This document shows positions 1-6,534 of a stretch of DNA of 8,644 bases, one piece after another. The position numbers and the translations under genes were made by a program. Origin of the DNA: Candidatus Latescibacterota bacterium (GTDB lineage Bacteria; Latescibacterota; UBA2968; UBA8231); contig JAJDTN010000419.1 in assembly GCA_022827165.1 (NCBI GenBank), positions 1 through 8,644 on the forward strand. The letters run 5' to 3'. A model generated the notes under the pieces. It saw nothing but the letters and a program-made list of their open reading frames with translations. It ran no database searches and had not been told where the DNA came from. Each line of letters begins with the position of its first letter. Position 1 is the stretch's first letter.

Positions 1-427
1 TCTCCTCGACCCGCCGCAGATCCCTGTCGCTCAGGGACTGGGCGTCCTCGACGAGGGGGCCCACCACCAGGTCGTCCTCGAGGCCCTCGCTGTGGGTGTA
101 GTTGGTGAGTGAGTTCACCCGGCCGGAGTAGGGAGTACGCCACCCGGCCTCGGTCAACTCCTCGATGACGCCGAGGGTCTGGCGGCTGAAGACGGTGCCG
201 TCCCGGGGCGTTACGGCTATCAACACCTGGTTGGAGACGGAGTAGGTGTTCTGCAGGGCGTCGAAGGCGGCCAGCTGCGGGTTGTCCTCACCGAGGAGGA
301 TGCGGTAGTCGTTGGTGACGGTGATGAAGCGCGCACCCGCCGCCAAGGCCAGCATCCCCACCGAGGCGAGGAGGACGACGGGCCACCGGTAGGAGAGGAC
401 AGCGGCGATGTAGCGGTCCAGCGTCAT
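1..427 (-). CDS. MMPL/RND-superfamily exporter, N-terminal 142 residues (cut by window edge)
   Basis: This is the N-terminal part of an inner-membrane RND-type exporter of the MMPL/COG1033 class; the rest lies left of the window. The ATG at 427 opens a short cytoplasmic stretch and one transmembrane helix at about residues 15-35. A periplasmic segment follows, with NDYRILLGEDNPQLAAFDAL, then YSVSNQVLIAV, then TPYSGRVNSLTNYTHSEG. That run is typical of the first porter loop in this exporter family, in which proton flux drives export of lipids or other hydrophobic compounds. The start lies 3 bases after the stop of the oxygenase gene (TGA-GGG-ATG) with only a weak ribosome binding site touching the start, so translation is probably coupled. 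The substrate cannot be read from this fragment. Hopanoid (HpnN-like) and other lipid exporters belong to the same superfamily. The family call is firm and the substrate unknown. Confidence 0.85.
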   Translation of the reverse strand, partial: MTLDRYIAAVLSYRWPVVLLASVGMLALAAGARFITVTNDYRILLGEDNPQLAAFDALQNTYSVSNQVLIAVTPRDGTVFSRQTLGVIEELTEAGWRTPYSGRVNSLTNYTHSEGLEDDLVVGPLVEDAQSLSDRDLRRVEE

Positions 428-430
428 CCC

Positions 431-1615
431 TCACCAGGGGCTCGACCTGGATGCGCGTACGTGGTCGGGCATCCGGTAGCTCAGGCCGGTCTTCTCGGAT
501 TCGTCGTACGCCGAGATCTCCAGGAGCTGGCAGAAGTTCTCCGATCGGAGCAGCTCCTTGCTCTTGATCAGACCTTGGAAGCGTTGCTTGATCCGGTAGG
601 CGAAGAGGGCCCCGAAGGTCCGGGTCTTCGGAAACTGCAGCTGGTTGGCCATCTCGTTGCCGATCAGGGCCCGGGAGAGAGTGTAGGCGAGCTTCATCAC
701 CGCTTCCTGCTCGTCCGGGTCGGCTATTCCCGCGGTCAGTGGAATCGCCCCGATCAGCGCGTTGGCCATGGTGGCCGAGTCCTGGTCCGGGGCCGGCTCG
801 CACATGTGAGCGACCTTGAAGATCTCCTTCGCGTCTTCCCTGTCGGTGAAGAGCATGCCTTCGGGGACACCCATGACGTGGCCGGTATAGCGCCAGATGT
901 CCATGACGCTCTTCTGCTCTTCCTCGTTGAAGATGGCGCCCACGGCGGCGGCGTGTTGCAGCAGGCGCATGGAGAAGACGGTCGTGGCAAGGCCCAGGTG
1001 CGCCGCGTGCAGGGGCGTGCCATGGGCCTCCTGATCCCATTCGTCGGAGTTCGCCAGCAGGTGCCTCACGCGGGCGTGAACGAAGCGCAGGCGCATCGAC
1101 AGCTTCCAGCCGTCGCCGTTGCGCCGCAGGCCGCCCGGAAAGAACACCTCCAGCAGATGCCGGTTGTTCTGCATGAGGCGCCTTCTCGCCGTCGACCGGT
1201 TGAGCACGCGCCCGGTGGTGGCGAAGGACTTGGCGATGAGGGTGGAGAAGCCCTCGATCAGCACCCCCGTGACGAAGGCGACGAGCACCCGCGTGGCGTT
1301 CAAGTGGAAGGCGCGGACGCCGGGCCTGAAGGCCTCGTAGTCGAACCAGGGTGGATTCTCCGAGTCGACCCTGTCGAAGAACTCGCGCATGACCCGCGGC
1401 GCGGTGCGCAGGCCCTCGCTCTCCTGGTCTATGCCGGCCTGGATGAAGCGATGCAGGTCCGGCGGCGGCAGGGACGCCAGTTCATCCATCACCTGGTCCA
1501 GCGGAGGATCGCCGATGTGGATGTGGCGCATGTAGTTGTCGGCCCTCTCGGCGTCGTGCCGACGGGCCTTCCCGTATCCCTCGAGGTAGCTCTTGGGGGG
1601 TACCGGCCCGGTCAT
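431..1615 (-). CDS. MpaB/Lcp-family oxygenase (DUF2236), probable heme protein
   Basis: The 394-residue product matches the DUF2236 family, which includes rubber oxygenase Lcp (oxidative cleavage of polyisoprene, heme b) and fungal MpaB (oxidative cleavage of an isoprenoid side chain). Visible family blocks are LRFVHARVRHLL (176-187), W193 followed by HGTPLHAAHLGLATTVFS (198-215), and IWRYTGHVMGVPEGML (240-255). The basic residues at 180-185 and the histidines at 203 and 206 are candidate heme-pocket residues; I cannot assign the axial ligand. A hydrophobic stretch lies at 104-125, but there is no N-terminal signal peptide, so it is probably cytoplasmic or membrane-associated. The open frame extends back to 1795, but that would overlap the permease gene and add residues that look non-coding. 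ATG 1615 is the first sensible start, although no clear Shine-Dalgarno precedes it. The exporter gene follows 3 bases downstream. The natural substrate is unknown. Confidence 0.85.
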   Translation of the reverse strand: MTGPVPPKSYLEGYGKARRHDAERADNYMRHIHIGDPPLDQVMDELASLPPPDLHRFIQAGIDQESEGLRTAPRVMREFFDRVDSENPPWFDYEAFRPGVRAFHLNATRVLVAFVTGVLIEGFSTLIAKSFATTGRVLNRSTARRRLMQNNRHLLEVFFPGGLRRNGDGWKLSMRLRFVHARVRHLLANSDEWDQEAHGTPLHAAHLGLATTVFSMRLLQHAAAVGAIFNEEEQKSVMDIWRYTGHVMGVPEGMLFTDREDAKEIFKVAHMCEPAPDQDSATMANALIGAIPLTAGIADPDEQEAVMKLAYTLSRALIGNEMANQLQFPKTRTFGALFAYRIKQRFQGLIKSKELLRSENFCQLLEISAYDESEKTGLSYRMPDHVRASRSSPW

Positions 1616-1670
1616 GGCGCGGAGGAACGCTGGGGGGGTGTGCAGCTTGGCATGGAAGGACGCGGAACGA

Positions 1671-1700
1671 AGGATAGGGATGCCACGGAATTCGGGGCAA
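1671..1700 (-). promoter_or_regulatory. Possible weak sigma-70-like promoter ahead of the oxygenase gene
   Basis: The 106-base gap 1616-1721 is the longest in the window. It holds TTGCCC (1700-1695) and TATCCT (1676-1671), 18 bases apart, each matching the consensus at 4 of 6 positions. This could give the oxygenase/exporter pair its own transcript. The match is weak and could be chance. Apart from a 7-base C run on the coding strand (1632-1638), I see nothing else in the gap. Confidence 0.22.
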
Positions 1701-1721
1701 CCATGTGGGGAGCCACTCCGC

Positions 1722-3461
1722 TCAGGGCGATTGCGCGACCTGCACCGCGACGATGTCCACGTCGTGGTACTTCTGGTGGCGCACCGAGGTGGCATAGTGC
1801 CGCAACAGGCGGAAGGAAATCTCGCGCTCGTCCACGAACTCGGGCTGGTCGGTCAGGAAGGCCAGCCGGTCCTCCAGGTTCCCGGCGCCGGAGGATGCCG
1901 AGAACTCCATCTCCATGGCACCCTCGGCAAGACGCGCCGTGAGGATCAGCCGCCGGTCCCTGCCGGCGGAGCCGTCCTCCTCCGCCTGCTGCAACAGGAT
2001 CGCCAGCGTCTCCTCTCCCGCCGAGCGCAGCCGCCCCGTCGACGCCTCGCTCCAGCCCGCCCGGGCCGCCCACTTCTCGAGGAAGGCGTCGATCTCCGGC
2101 AGCGACGCCGCCGCCAGCTTCACCTCCAGGCGACGGCGCCGGGGAGCGGTGATCTCCATGAAGGCGGTGAGGGCGATGGCCGCCATCCCGCCGGCGGTCA
2201 TGCCGTTGCCGAGGAGGGTGCCCCAGGTCTTCCCCAGCAGATCGGCGAAGATCACCTGGTTCTGAAAGCCGACGCCGATCCAGAACGACAGCCCCACCAC
2301 CGCCGCCTTGCGGTGATCGAGACCGTCGGCGACGACGATCTTCATCCCCTGCACGAAGAGCATGCCTATGAGCAGGGTGACATACGCCGCCCCCACGGGG
2401 TTGGGGATGGCGATCACCAGGGCCGTCACCTTGGGCGAGAGGGCCAGGACCATGAAGATCACGCCGATATACACCCCGACCCGGCGCGCGGCGACCCCGG
2501 TGAGCTCGGCCAGGGATATGCTCGTCGAGTAGGTCGTGTTGGGAGGGGTCCCGGCGAGTCCGGACAGCAGGTTGCCCACCCCGTCGGCGTTGAGAGCGCC
2601 CTGGACCACGCGGAAATCGGTGGCCCGCGGCTGGCGCCTGGAAACCCGTTGGATGGCGACCCCGTCGCCGATGGTCTCGATGGCGCCGACGACGGTGACG
2701 ACCACGAAGGCGGGCAGCAGGGCCCAGAACTCCGGGCCCAGGCTCAGGTCCAGTCCCGGCCATGCGCTGTCGGGAAAGCCGATCCAGGGCGCATCGATCA
2801 CGGACTGGACGTCATACAGCCCGAAGGGGACGGCGGTGACGCAGCCCACGGCGATGCCGATGAGGGGCGCCCACAGCCGCCAGGCCGGCGGGGCGCGCAG
2901 GGCCAGCACCACCAGGGCGAGGAAGGTCGCCCCCGCCGCGGAGGGCGCCGCGGCGGGGGGCGTGCCCTCGGGCACATCGGTGAGCAGGCCGAAGATGATC
3001 GGCATGACCGTCACCGCGATCAGCATGATCACCGTTCCGGAGACGACCGGGGTGATCACCCGGCGCACCAGGGAGAGCCGCGCCGACAGGGCGAACTGGA
3101 AGAGCGCGGAGACCGCGATCAGGCTCGCCATCAGGGACGGTCCCCCCTGGGCCAGGGCCGCGATGCAGACCGCGATGAAGGCGCCGGAGGTGCCCATGAT
3201 GAGCACGTGGCCGGCCCCGATCCGCCCGAGGCGGACCGCCTGCAGGACCGTGGTCACGCCGCTCACCACCAGCGCCGCGAAGGCGGTCCAGGCCAGGTAG
3301 TCCGGACCCTGACCACCGGCGCGCCCGATGATGATGGCGCTGAGCACCACGGGGGCGAGGACGACCACCGCGGCCTGAAAGCCGACCCCGGCGGCAACCG
3401 GGTGGGGGGGTTGTTCATCCGGCTCGAAGCGGATGTTCTCGTTGCCGTGCGCGGTTTCCAG
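1722..3461 (-). CDS. NCS2-family purine/pyrimidine permease with a C-terminal RsbW-like (degenerate GHKL) domain
   Basis: This inner-membrane permease of the nucleobase:cation symporter-2 (UraA/XanQ) type is 579 residues long if started at CTG 3461. The N-terminus has the family-like RFEPDEQPPHPVAAGVGFQ (11-29). About a dozen hydrophobic helices follow up to about residue 440. Family landmarks are GAGHVLIMGTSGAF (82-95), the conserved acidic site in AIETIGD (E262) and TPPNTTYS...LTGVAARRVG (305-329). Residues 451-577 form an extra soluble domain: SLPEIDAFL, an RLRSAGEETLAILLQQ helix and a terminal DVDIVAVQV strand. Its layout resembles RsbW-type GHKL ATPases, but the N-box Asn and the G1 Asp are not evident, so ATP binding is doubtful. 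No ATG, GTG or TTG lies before the conserved N-terminus. GTG 3368 would remove 31 residues including it, whereas CTG 3461 follows a GGAG at 6-base spacing. It lies 12 bases after the Tsx-like gene, suggesting joint nucleobase uptake. The exact substrate is unknown. Confidence 0.85.
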   Translation of the reverse strand: METAHGNENIRFEPDEQPPHPVAAGVGFQAAVVVLAPVVLSAIIIGRAGGQGPDYLAWTAFAALVVSGVTTVLQAVRLGRIGAGHVLIMGTSGAFIAVCIAALAQGGPSLMASLIAVSALFQFALSARLSLVRRVITPVVSGTVIMLIAVTVMPIIFGLLTDVPEGTPPAAAPSAAGATFLALVVLALRAPPAWRLWAPLIGIAVGCVTAVPFGLYDVQSVIDAPWIGFPDSAWPGLDLSLGPEFWALLPAFVVVTVVGAIETIGDGVAIQRVSRRQPRATDFRVVQGALNADGVGNLLSGLAGTPPNTTYSTSISLAELTGVAARRVGVYIGVIFMVLALSPKVTALVIAIPNPVGAAYVTLLIGMLFVQGMKIVVADGLDHRKAAVVGLSFWIGVGFQNQVIFADLLGKTWGTLLGNGMTAGGMAAIALTAFMEITAPRRRRLEVKLAAASLPEIDAFLEKWAARAGWSEASTGRLRSAGEETLAILLQQAEEDGSAGRDRRLILTARLAEGAMEMEFSASSGAGNLEDRLAFLTDQPEFVDEREISFRLLRHYATSVRHQKYHDVDIVAVQVAQSP

Positions 3462-3463
3462 GA

Positions 3464-3471
3464 CCCTCTCC
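3464..3471 (-). promoter_or_regulatory. Ribosome binding site supporting a CTG start for the permease
   Basis: The coding strand reads TGATCGGAGAGGGTCCTG: the stop of the Tsx-like gene, then a GGAGAGGG purine run, then CTG at 3461. The GGAG core sits 6 bases before the CTG. This is the only well-placed Shine-Dalgarno between the upstream stop and the conserved permease N-terminus, and it decides the start chosen here. Confidence 0.5.
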
Positions 3472-3473
3472 GA

Positions 3474-4244
3474 TCAGGGACGCCAGACCAGCAGCAGCTG
3501 GGCGGTGCTCTCCTGCTGGTCCGTTCCGAGCTTGTTGCGCCAGTGCTGGTACTCGATGCCGGCCAGCAGCCGGCCGGGCGCCCCGAGGAGCGCCCGGCCC
3601 AGGTCCCACGTGAGCTGGGGCTGAGCGAGAATCCACCCCCTCACCTCGCCATCGACCTCGTCGGTGCTGCCGGCGACGTACTCGGCGTGGCCGCCGACGG
3701 CGAAGGACTGGCCGGCCGCCTCGAAGGGGAAGGCCCAGCTGACGTCGAGCGTGAAGCTGTTTCCGGTCTCCGGGGGACCGCCGGCGGCGAGGCCGGCGTT
3801 ATCGTCGATATAGGCGGTGAGATCGGTGTTGAGGAACAGGAATCCCGGCACCTCCCAGGAGGCCCTCAGACCGGGGAGGTACTTCACGACCTTGCCGTCG
3901 CCTCCGGCGTTGATCCCCGCCACGAGGGAGAGGTCGGCCACCGGCCCCAGGCGCAGGTCCCGGCCGGAGAGTTTGCCCAGGCTGAGCGTCGGATACCACT
4001 CGGCGTAGAACTCCCTGTCGTTGAAGCCGTCCTCGCCGCCGTCGTCGAGGTAGTCGACGAAGAAGAAGCTGTCCCCGAACTGCCATCCGGAAGCCCTCTG
4101 GACGGTGAGCACGAGGGTCGCCTCTTCGGTGGCGGAGAACGGGTTCAGCAACTCGCCGTACTGCAGGTGGAACTCGGTCGCCGCCGGCGCCGGGGCTCCC
4201 GTGGCCAGCATCAGGGCCGCCACGGCGGCGCACTCGATCTTCAT
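3474..4244 (-). CDS. Tsx-like nucleoside-specific outer-membrane channel
   Basis: The 256-residue product looks like an outer-membrane beta-barrel of the Tsx (nucleoside-specific channel) family, which lets nucleosides cross the outer membrane. It begins with a signal peptide (MKIECAAVAALML..., probable cleavage near residues 20-22, APAAT). The Tsx-type segment GWQFGDSFFFVDYLDD lies at 53-68, followed by REFYAEWYPTLSLGKLSG (77-94). Repeating amphipathic strands with aromatic girdle residues run to the C-terminus, and the length fits the family. It ends LLLVWRP rather than in the usual terminal aromatic residue, a small oddity. ATG 4244 has a GAGGA ribosome binding site 6 bases upstream. It sits 35 bases after the kinase gene and 12 bases before the permease, so it probably supplies the outer-membrane step of the same nucleoside/nucleobase uptake route. 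Family assignment is fairly confident; ligand specificity is inferred. Confidence 0.8.
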   Translation of the reverse strand: MKIECAAVAALMLATGAPAPAATEFHLQYGELLNPFSATEEATLVLTVQRASGWQFGDSFFFVDYLDDGGEDGFNDREFYAEWYPTLSLGKLSGRDLRLGPVADLSLVAGINAGGDGKVVKYLPGLRASWEVPGFLFLNTDLTAYIDDNAGLAAGGPPETGNSFTLDVSWAFPFEAAGQSFAVGGHAEYVAGSTDEVDGEVRGWILAQPQLTWDLGRALLGAPGRLLAGIEYQHWRNKLGTDQQESTAQLLLVWRP

Positions 4245-4250
4245 CGCTTG

Positions 4251-4255
4251 TCCTC
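4251..4255 (-). promoter_or_regulatory. Ribosome binding site of the Tsx-like gene
   Basis: GAGGA lies 6 bases before ATG 4244, in the 35-base gap after the kinase stop codon. It is a canonical site and stronger than those of the other genes in the window. This may allow high expression of the porin independently of coupling to the kinase. Confidence 0.6.
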
Positions 4256-4279
4256 GGAATCCAATCCTGGCTGGTGGAA

Positions 4280-6529
4280 TCAGGAACCCTCAGCCGCTGG
4301 AGCGGGGCGCTTTCGCGGCAGCACGATCCTGAACTCGGTGTACTCCCCCACCTCGGTCTCCACCTGGAACTCCCCGCCGTGCTCGCGGATGATCTCGTGG
4401 GAGATCGACAGCCCCAGACCGGTGCCCTGGGTCCCCGACTTGGTGGTGAAGAAGGGGTCGAAGATCTTGTCGACGATGTGGTCCGGGATACCCGTGCCAT
4501 TGTCGCGGATGGAGATGCAGACGGTCTCCCCGCGGCTCTCGGTCTTCAGGCTCACGGTGGGCTCGTAGGGCCCTTCCGCCTCCTTGCCGCGGGCGATGGT
4601 GGCATGGCAGGCGTTGGTGACCACGTTGAGGAAGACCCGGCTCAAGTCACGGGAGACGGCATCGACCTCGCCGGCGTTGTCGTCGAACTCCTGCACCAGG
4701 TTGACGTTGAAGGTCGAGTCGGTTCCCCTGAGACCGTGATAGGCGAGCTTGGCGTACTCGTCCACCATCAGGTTGATGTCCACCGCTTCCACCTGTCCCG
4801 CCTCGTTGCGGGAGTGGGCCAGCATGCCCTCGACGATGCGGTTGGCGCGCTCGCCGTGCTCCCTGACCTTGACCACGTTCCCGCCGAGATCGTCGAGGAT
4901 CTCCTCCACCAGTTCCCGGTCCATGCCGCCCTCGCCGTCCCCCTCGCCCTCGCCGTTCCCCTCCCGTTTCAGCTCTTCCCGCAACTCGTCGATCAGCTCC
5001 GACGACAGGCCGGCGAAGTTGTTCACGAAGTTCAGGGGGTTCCGGATCTCGTGGGCGATGCCGGCGGTGAGGGCGCCCAGGGAGGCCAGCTTCTCCTGGC
5101 TGATGACCTGCTGCTGGGTCCGTTTGAGGTCTTCCAGCGTCGTTTCCAGCTCGGAGTTGGTGGCCTCGAGCTCCGAGTTCTTGGCCTGCACCTCCGCCGC
5201 CAGCTTCTCCACGAGATTGAGCCGCTGCACCTCGACGGCGTGCTGCCGGAAGATCTCCAGGGCCCCGGCCATGTCGGTCACCTCGTCGTTGCCCTCGATC
5301 CGCACCTGCACCTCCAGGTCTCCCTCCGACATCCGCCGGGTGGCGTCGAAGAGGCTGTCCATCCGCGCCAGCAGACGCTCGCCGAAGAGCTTCCAGACGA
5401 AGCAGGCAGCCACCAGGGTCAGCAGGGTGACCCCGAGCAGGAACCAGAACCCGAGGCGCACCAGATTGCGCGAGCGATTGGCCGCGTTCCGGGTGGAGGC
5501 CTCGGCGTCCTTCACCAGGCCCTCCACCATCGCCACCAGATCCGCCGTCGTCTGCTGATTGCGCGCCAGGAGATCCTCGGAGCGGCGGATCTCCGCCAGT
5601 TCGCGGGTTCGGGTCTCGAAAGCGCCGTCGGACGCGGCGTAGAGATCTCTCAGGACCTCCACGCGAGGCTGGAGCCGCGACCGGATCCCGGGCCGGATCC
5701 CGGACAGGGCCCTCCTCACGTCGCTCATGGCCGTCTCCACCCGCTCCCGGTTCGCCCGCAACAGCTCGGGGTCATCCTCGGTCATCGCCTGCTGCACGAA
5801 GGTGGTGGTGACGTTCTGCGAAGCCTGGAAGTCGAGGAGACCGGCGTAGTGGGCGAGCTCGGACCTCGACGTCCGCCGGGCGGCGGGGACCGGGGCGTCG
5901 TCGAGGCCGCGGAGTCCGGTGTACATGAAGAAGTGCTGGTCGTCCACCAGCTCCTCCAGCAACAGCTGCAGCTCCAGGGCCAGGCTCTCCACCCGCCCTT
6001 CCAGCTCCCGGAGCCGGTCCCGGTACGCCATCCTGCGGCTCACCGACTCCTGGATCCGGGTGATGCTCTCCACCAGACTGTCGGCCAGCGGCACGACCCG
6101 GTGCCCCACCCCGCCCTCGACGCCGCCCTTGGACTCGGCCCGCTTCACCTCCACGAGCCACCTCCGGAGGATTTCTTCCTCCCGGGCCACGTCCCGTCCC
6201 ACCTGCTTCAGGTCCGCGGGATCGGCGGCGGCCAGGAGCCGGGGCGATGCCCGCACCAGCTCGGAGCTGCTGCGGGCGACCTCGAAGGCGGCCACCAGGG
6301 CCGGCATGTGGCCCTCGGTGACCTCGCTCTGGCGGGAGCTCACGACTCTCATCAGCACCAGCGCCAGGACCACCGCGCCGATGGTCAGGGTCACCCCGCC
6401 CCCCAGGACCACGACGATCTGGCTGCCGATGCCGAAGCGGCCTCCCGTGGCCCTGCGCAGACGGGCCCCGAGACGGCTCGGGAGCCGCTTCAGGAACCAC
6501 GCGAAGGCGGCGTGAATGCGGTCGTCCAT
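4280..6529 (-). CDS. Membrane sensor histidine kinase with large helical periplasmic sensor and HAMP domain
   Basis: This 749-residue inner-membrane kinase senses a periplasmic signal and phosphorylates a response regulator. The domains are: transmembrane helix 1 (about 36-62), a roughly 295-residue mainly helical periplasmic sensor (63-357) resembling TorS-type sensors in size and character, and helix 2 (358-380). Then come a HAMP domain (381-433), a coiled coil (434-480) and a HisKA domain with GIAHEIRNPLNFVNNF, phospho-acceptor H493. The HATPase domain has N-box N639 (TNACHA), DNGTG (676-680), the F-box DPFFTTK (691-697) and GTGLGLS (702-708). There is no attached receiver domain. A Gly/Glu-rich insert (about 521-536) splits the HisKA hairpin. 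The frame is open back to 6991, but that overlaps the binding-protein gene. ATG 6529 lies 5 bases after that gene's stop, and GTG 6538 overlapping the stop is an alternative. Neither has a good ribosome binding site, so coupling is likely. The phosphatase-type regulator two genes upstream is the obvious partner. Confidence 0.93.
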   Translation of the reverse strand: MDDRIHAAFAWFLKRLPSRLGARLRRATGGRFGIGSQIVVVLGGGVTLTIGAVVLALVLMRVVSSRQSEVTEGHMPALVAAFEVARSSSELVRASPRLLAAADPADLKQVGRDVAREEEILRRWLVEVKRAESKGGVEGGVGHRVVPLADSLVESITRIQESVSRRMAYRDRLRELEGRVESLALELQLLLEELVDDQHFFMYTGLRGLDDAPVPAARRTSRSELAHYAGLLDFQASQNVTTTFVQQAMTEDDPELLRANRERVETAMSDVRRALSGIRPGIRSRLQPRVEVLRDLYAASDGAFETRTRELAEIRRSEDLLARNQQTTADLVAMVEGLVKDAEASTRNAANRSRNLVRLGFWFLLGVTLLTLVAACFVWKLFGERLLARMDSLFDATRRMSEGDLEVQVRIEGNDEVTDMAGALEIFRQHAVEVQRLNLVEKLAAEVQAKNSELEATNSELETTLEDLKRTQQQVISQEKLASLGALTAGIAHEIRNPLNFVNNFAGLSSELIDELREELKREGNGEGEGDGEGGMDRELVEEILDDLGGNVVKVREHGERANRIVEGMLAHSRNEAGQVEAVDINLMVDEYAKLAYHGLRGTDSTFNVNLVQEFDDNAGEVDAVSRDLSRVFLNVVTNACHATIARGKEAEGPYEPTVSLKTESRGETVCISIRDNGTGIPDHIVDKIFDPFFTTKSGTQGTGLGLSISHEIIREHGGEFQVETEVGEYTEFRIVLPRKRPAPAAEGS
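5681..5704 (-). repeat. 12-base tandem duplication inside the kinase sensor domain
   Basis: CCGGATCCCGGG (5681-5692) is followed directly by CCGGATCCCGGA (5693-5704), matching at 11 of 12 positions. It is in frame and encodes GIRPGIRS in the periplasmic sensor. It is probably a small slippage duplication without effect on the frame. Confidence 0.6.
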
Positions 6530-6534
6530 CGCCT

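Noticed and set aside
1632..1638. Seven-base C run (coding strand) ahead of the oxygenase start, considered as a phase-variable tract
   Set aside because: Runs of six or seven G/C recur in this GC-rich window, and this one is untranslated. No evidence of a switching role is visible.
1705..1716. Small hairpin GTGG-CTCC-CCAC just after the permease stop, considered as a terminator
   Set aside because: The stem is only 4 base pairs and no T run follows, so it does not support intrinsic termination.
1616..1795. Sixty-residue N-terminal extension of the oxygenase to ATG 1795
   Set aside because: It runs into the end of the permease gene and has no family-like sequence. The DUF2236-like protein is complete from ATG 1615.
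3369..3473. Treating the permease as N-terminally truncated or broken because no ATG is in frame
   Set aside because: The upstream in-frame sequence still encodes a family-like N-terminus and a good ribosome binding site precedes CTG 3461, so an intact gene with an unusual start is more likely.
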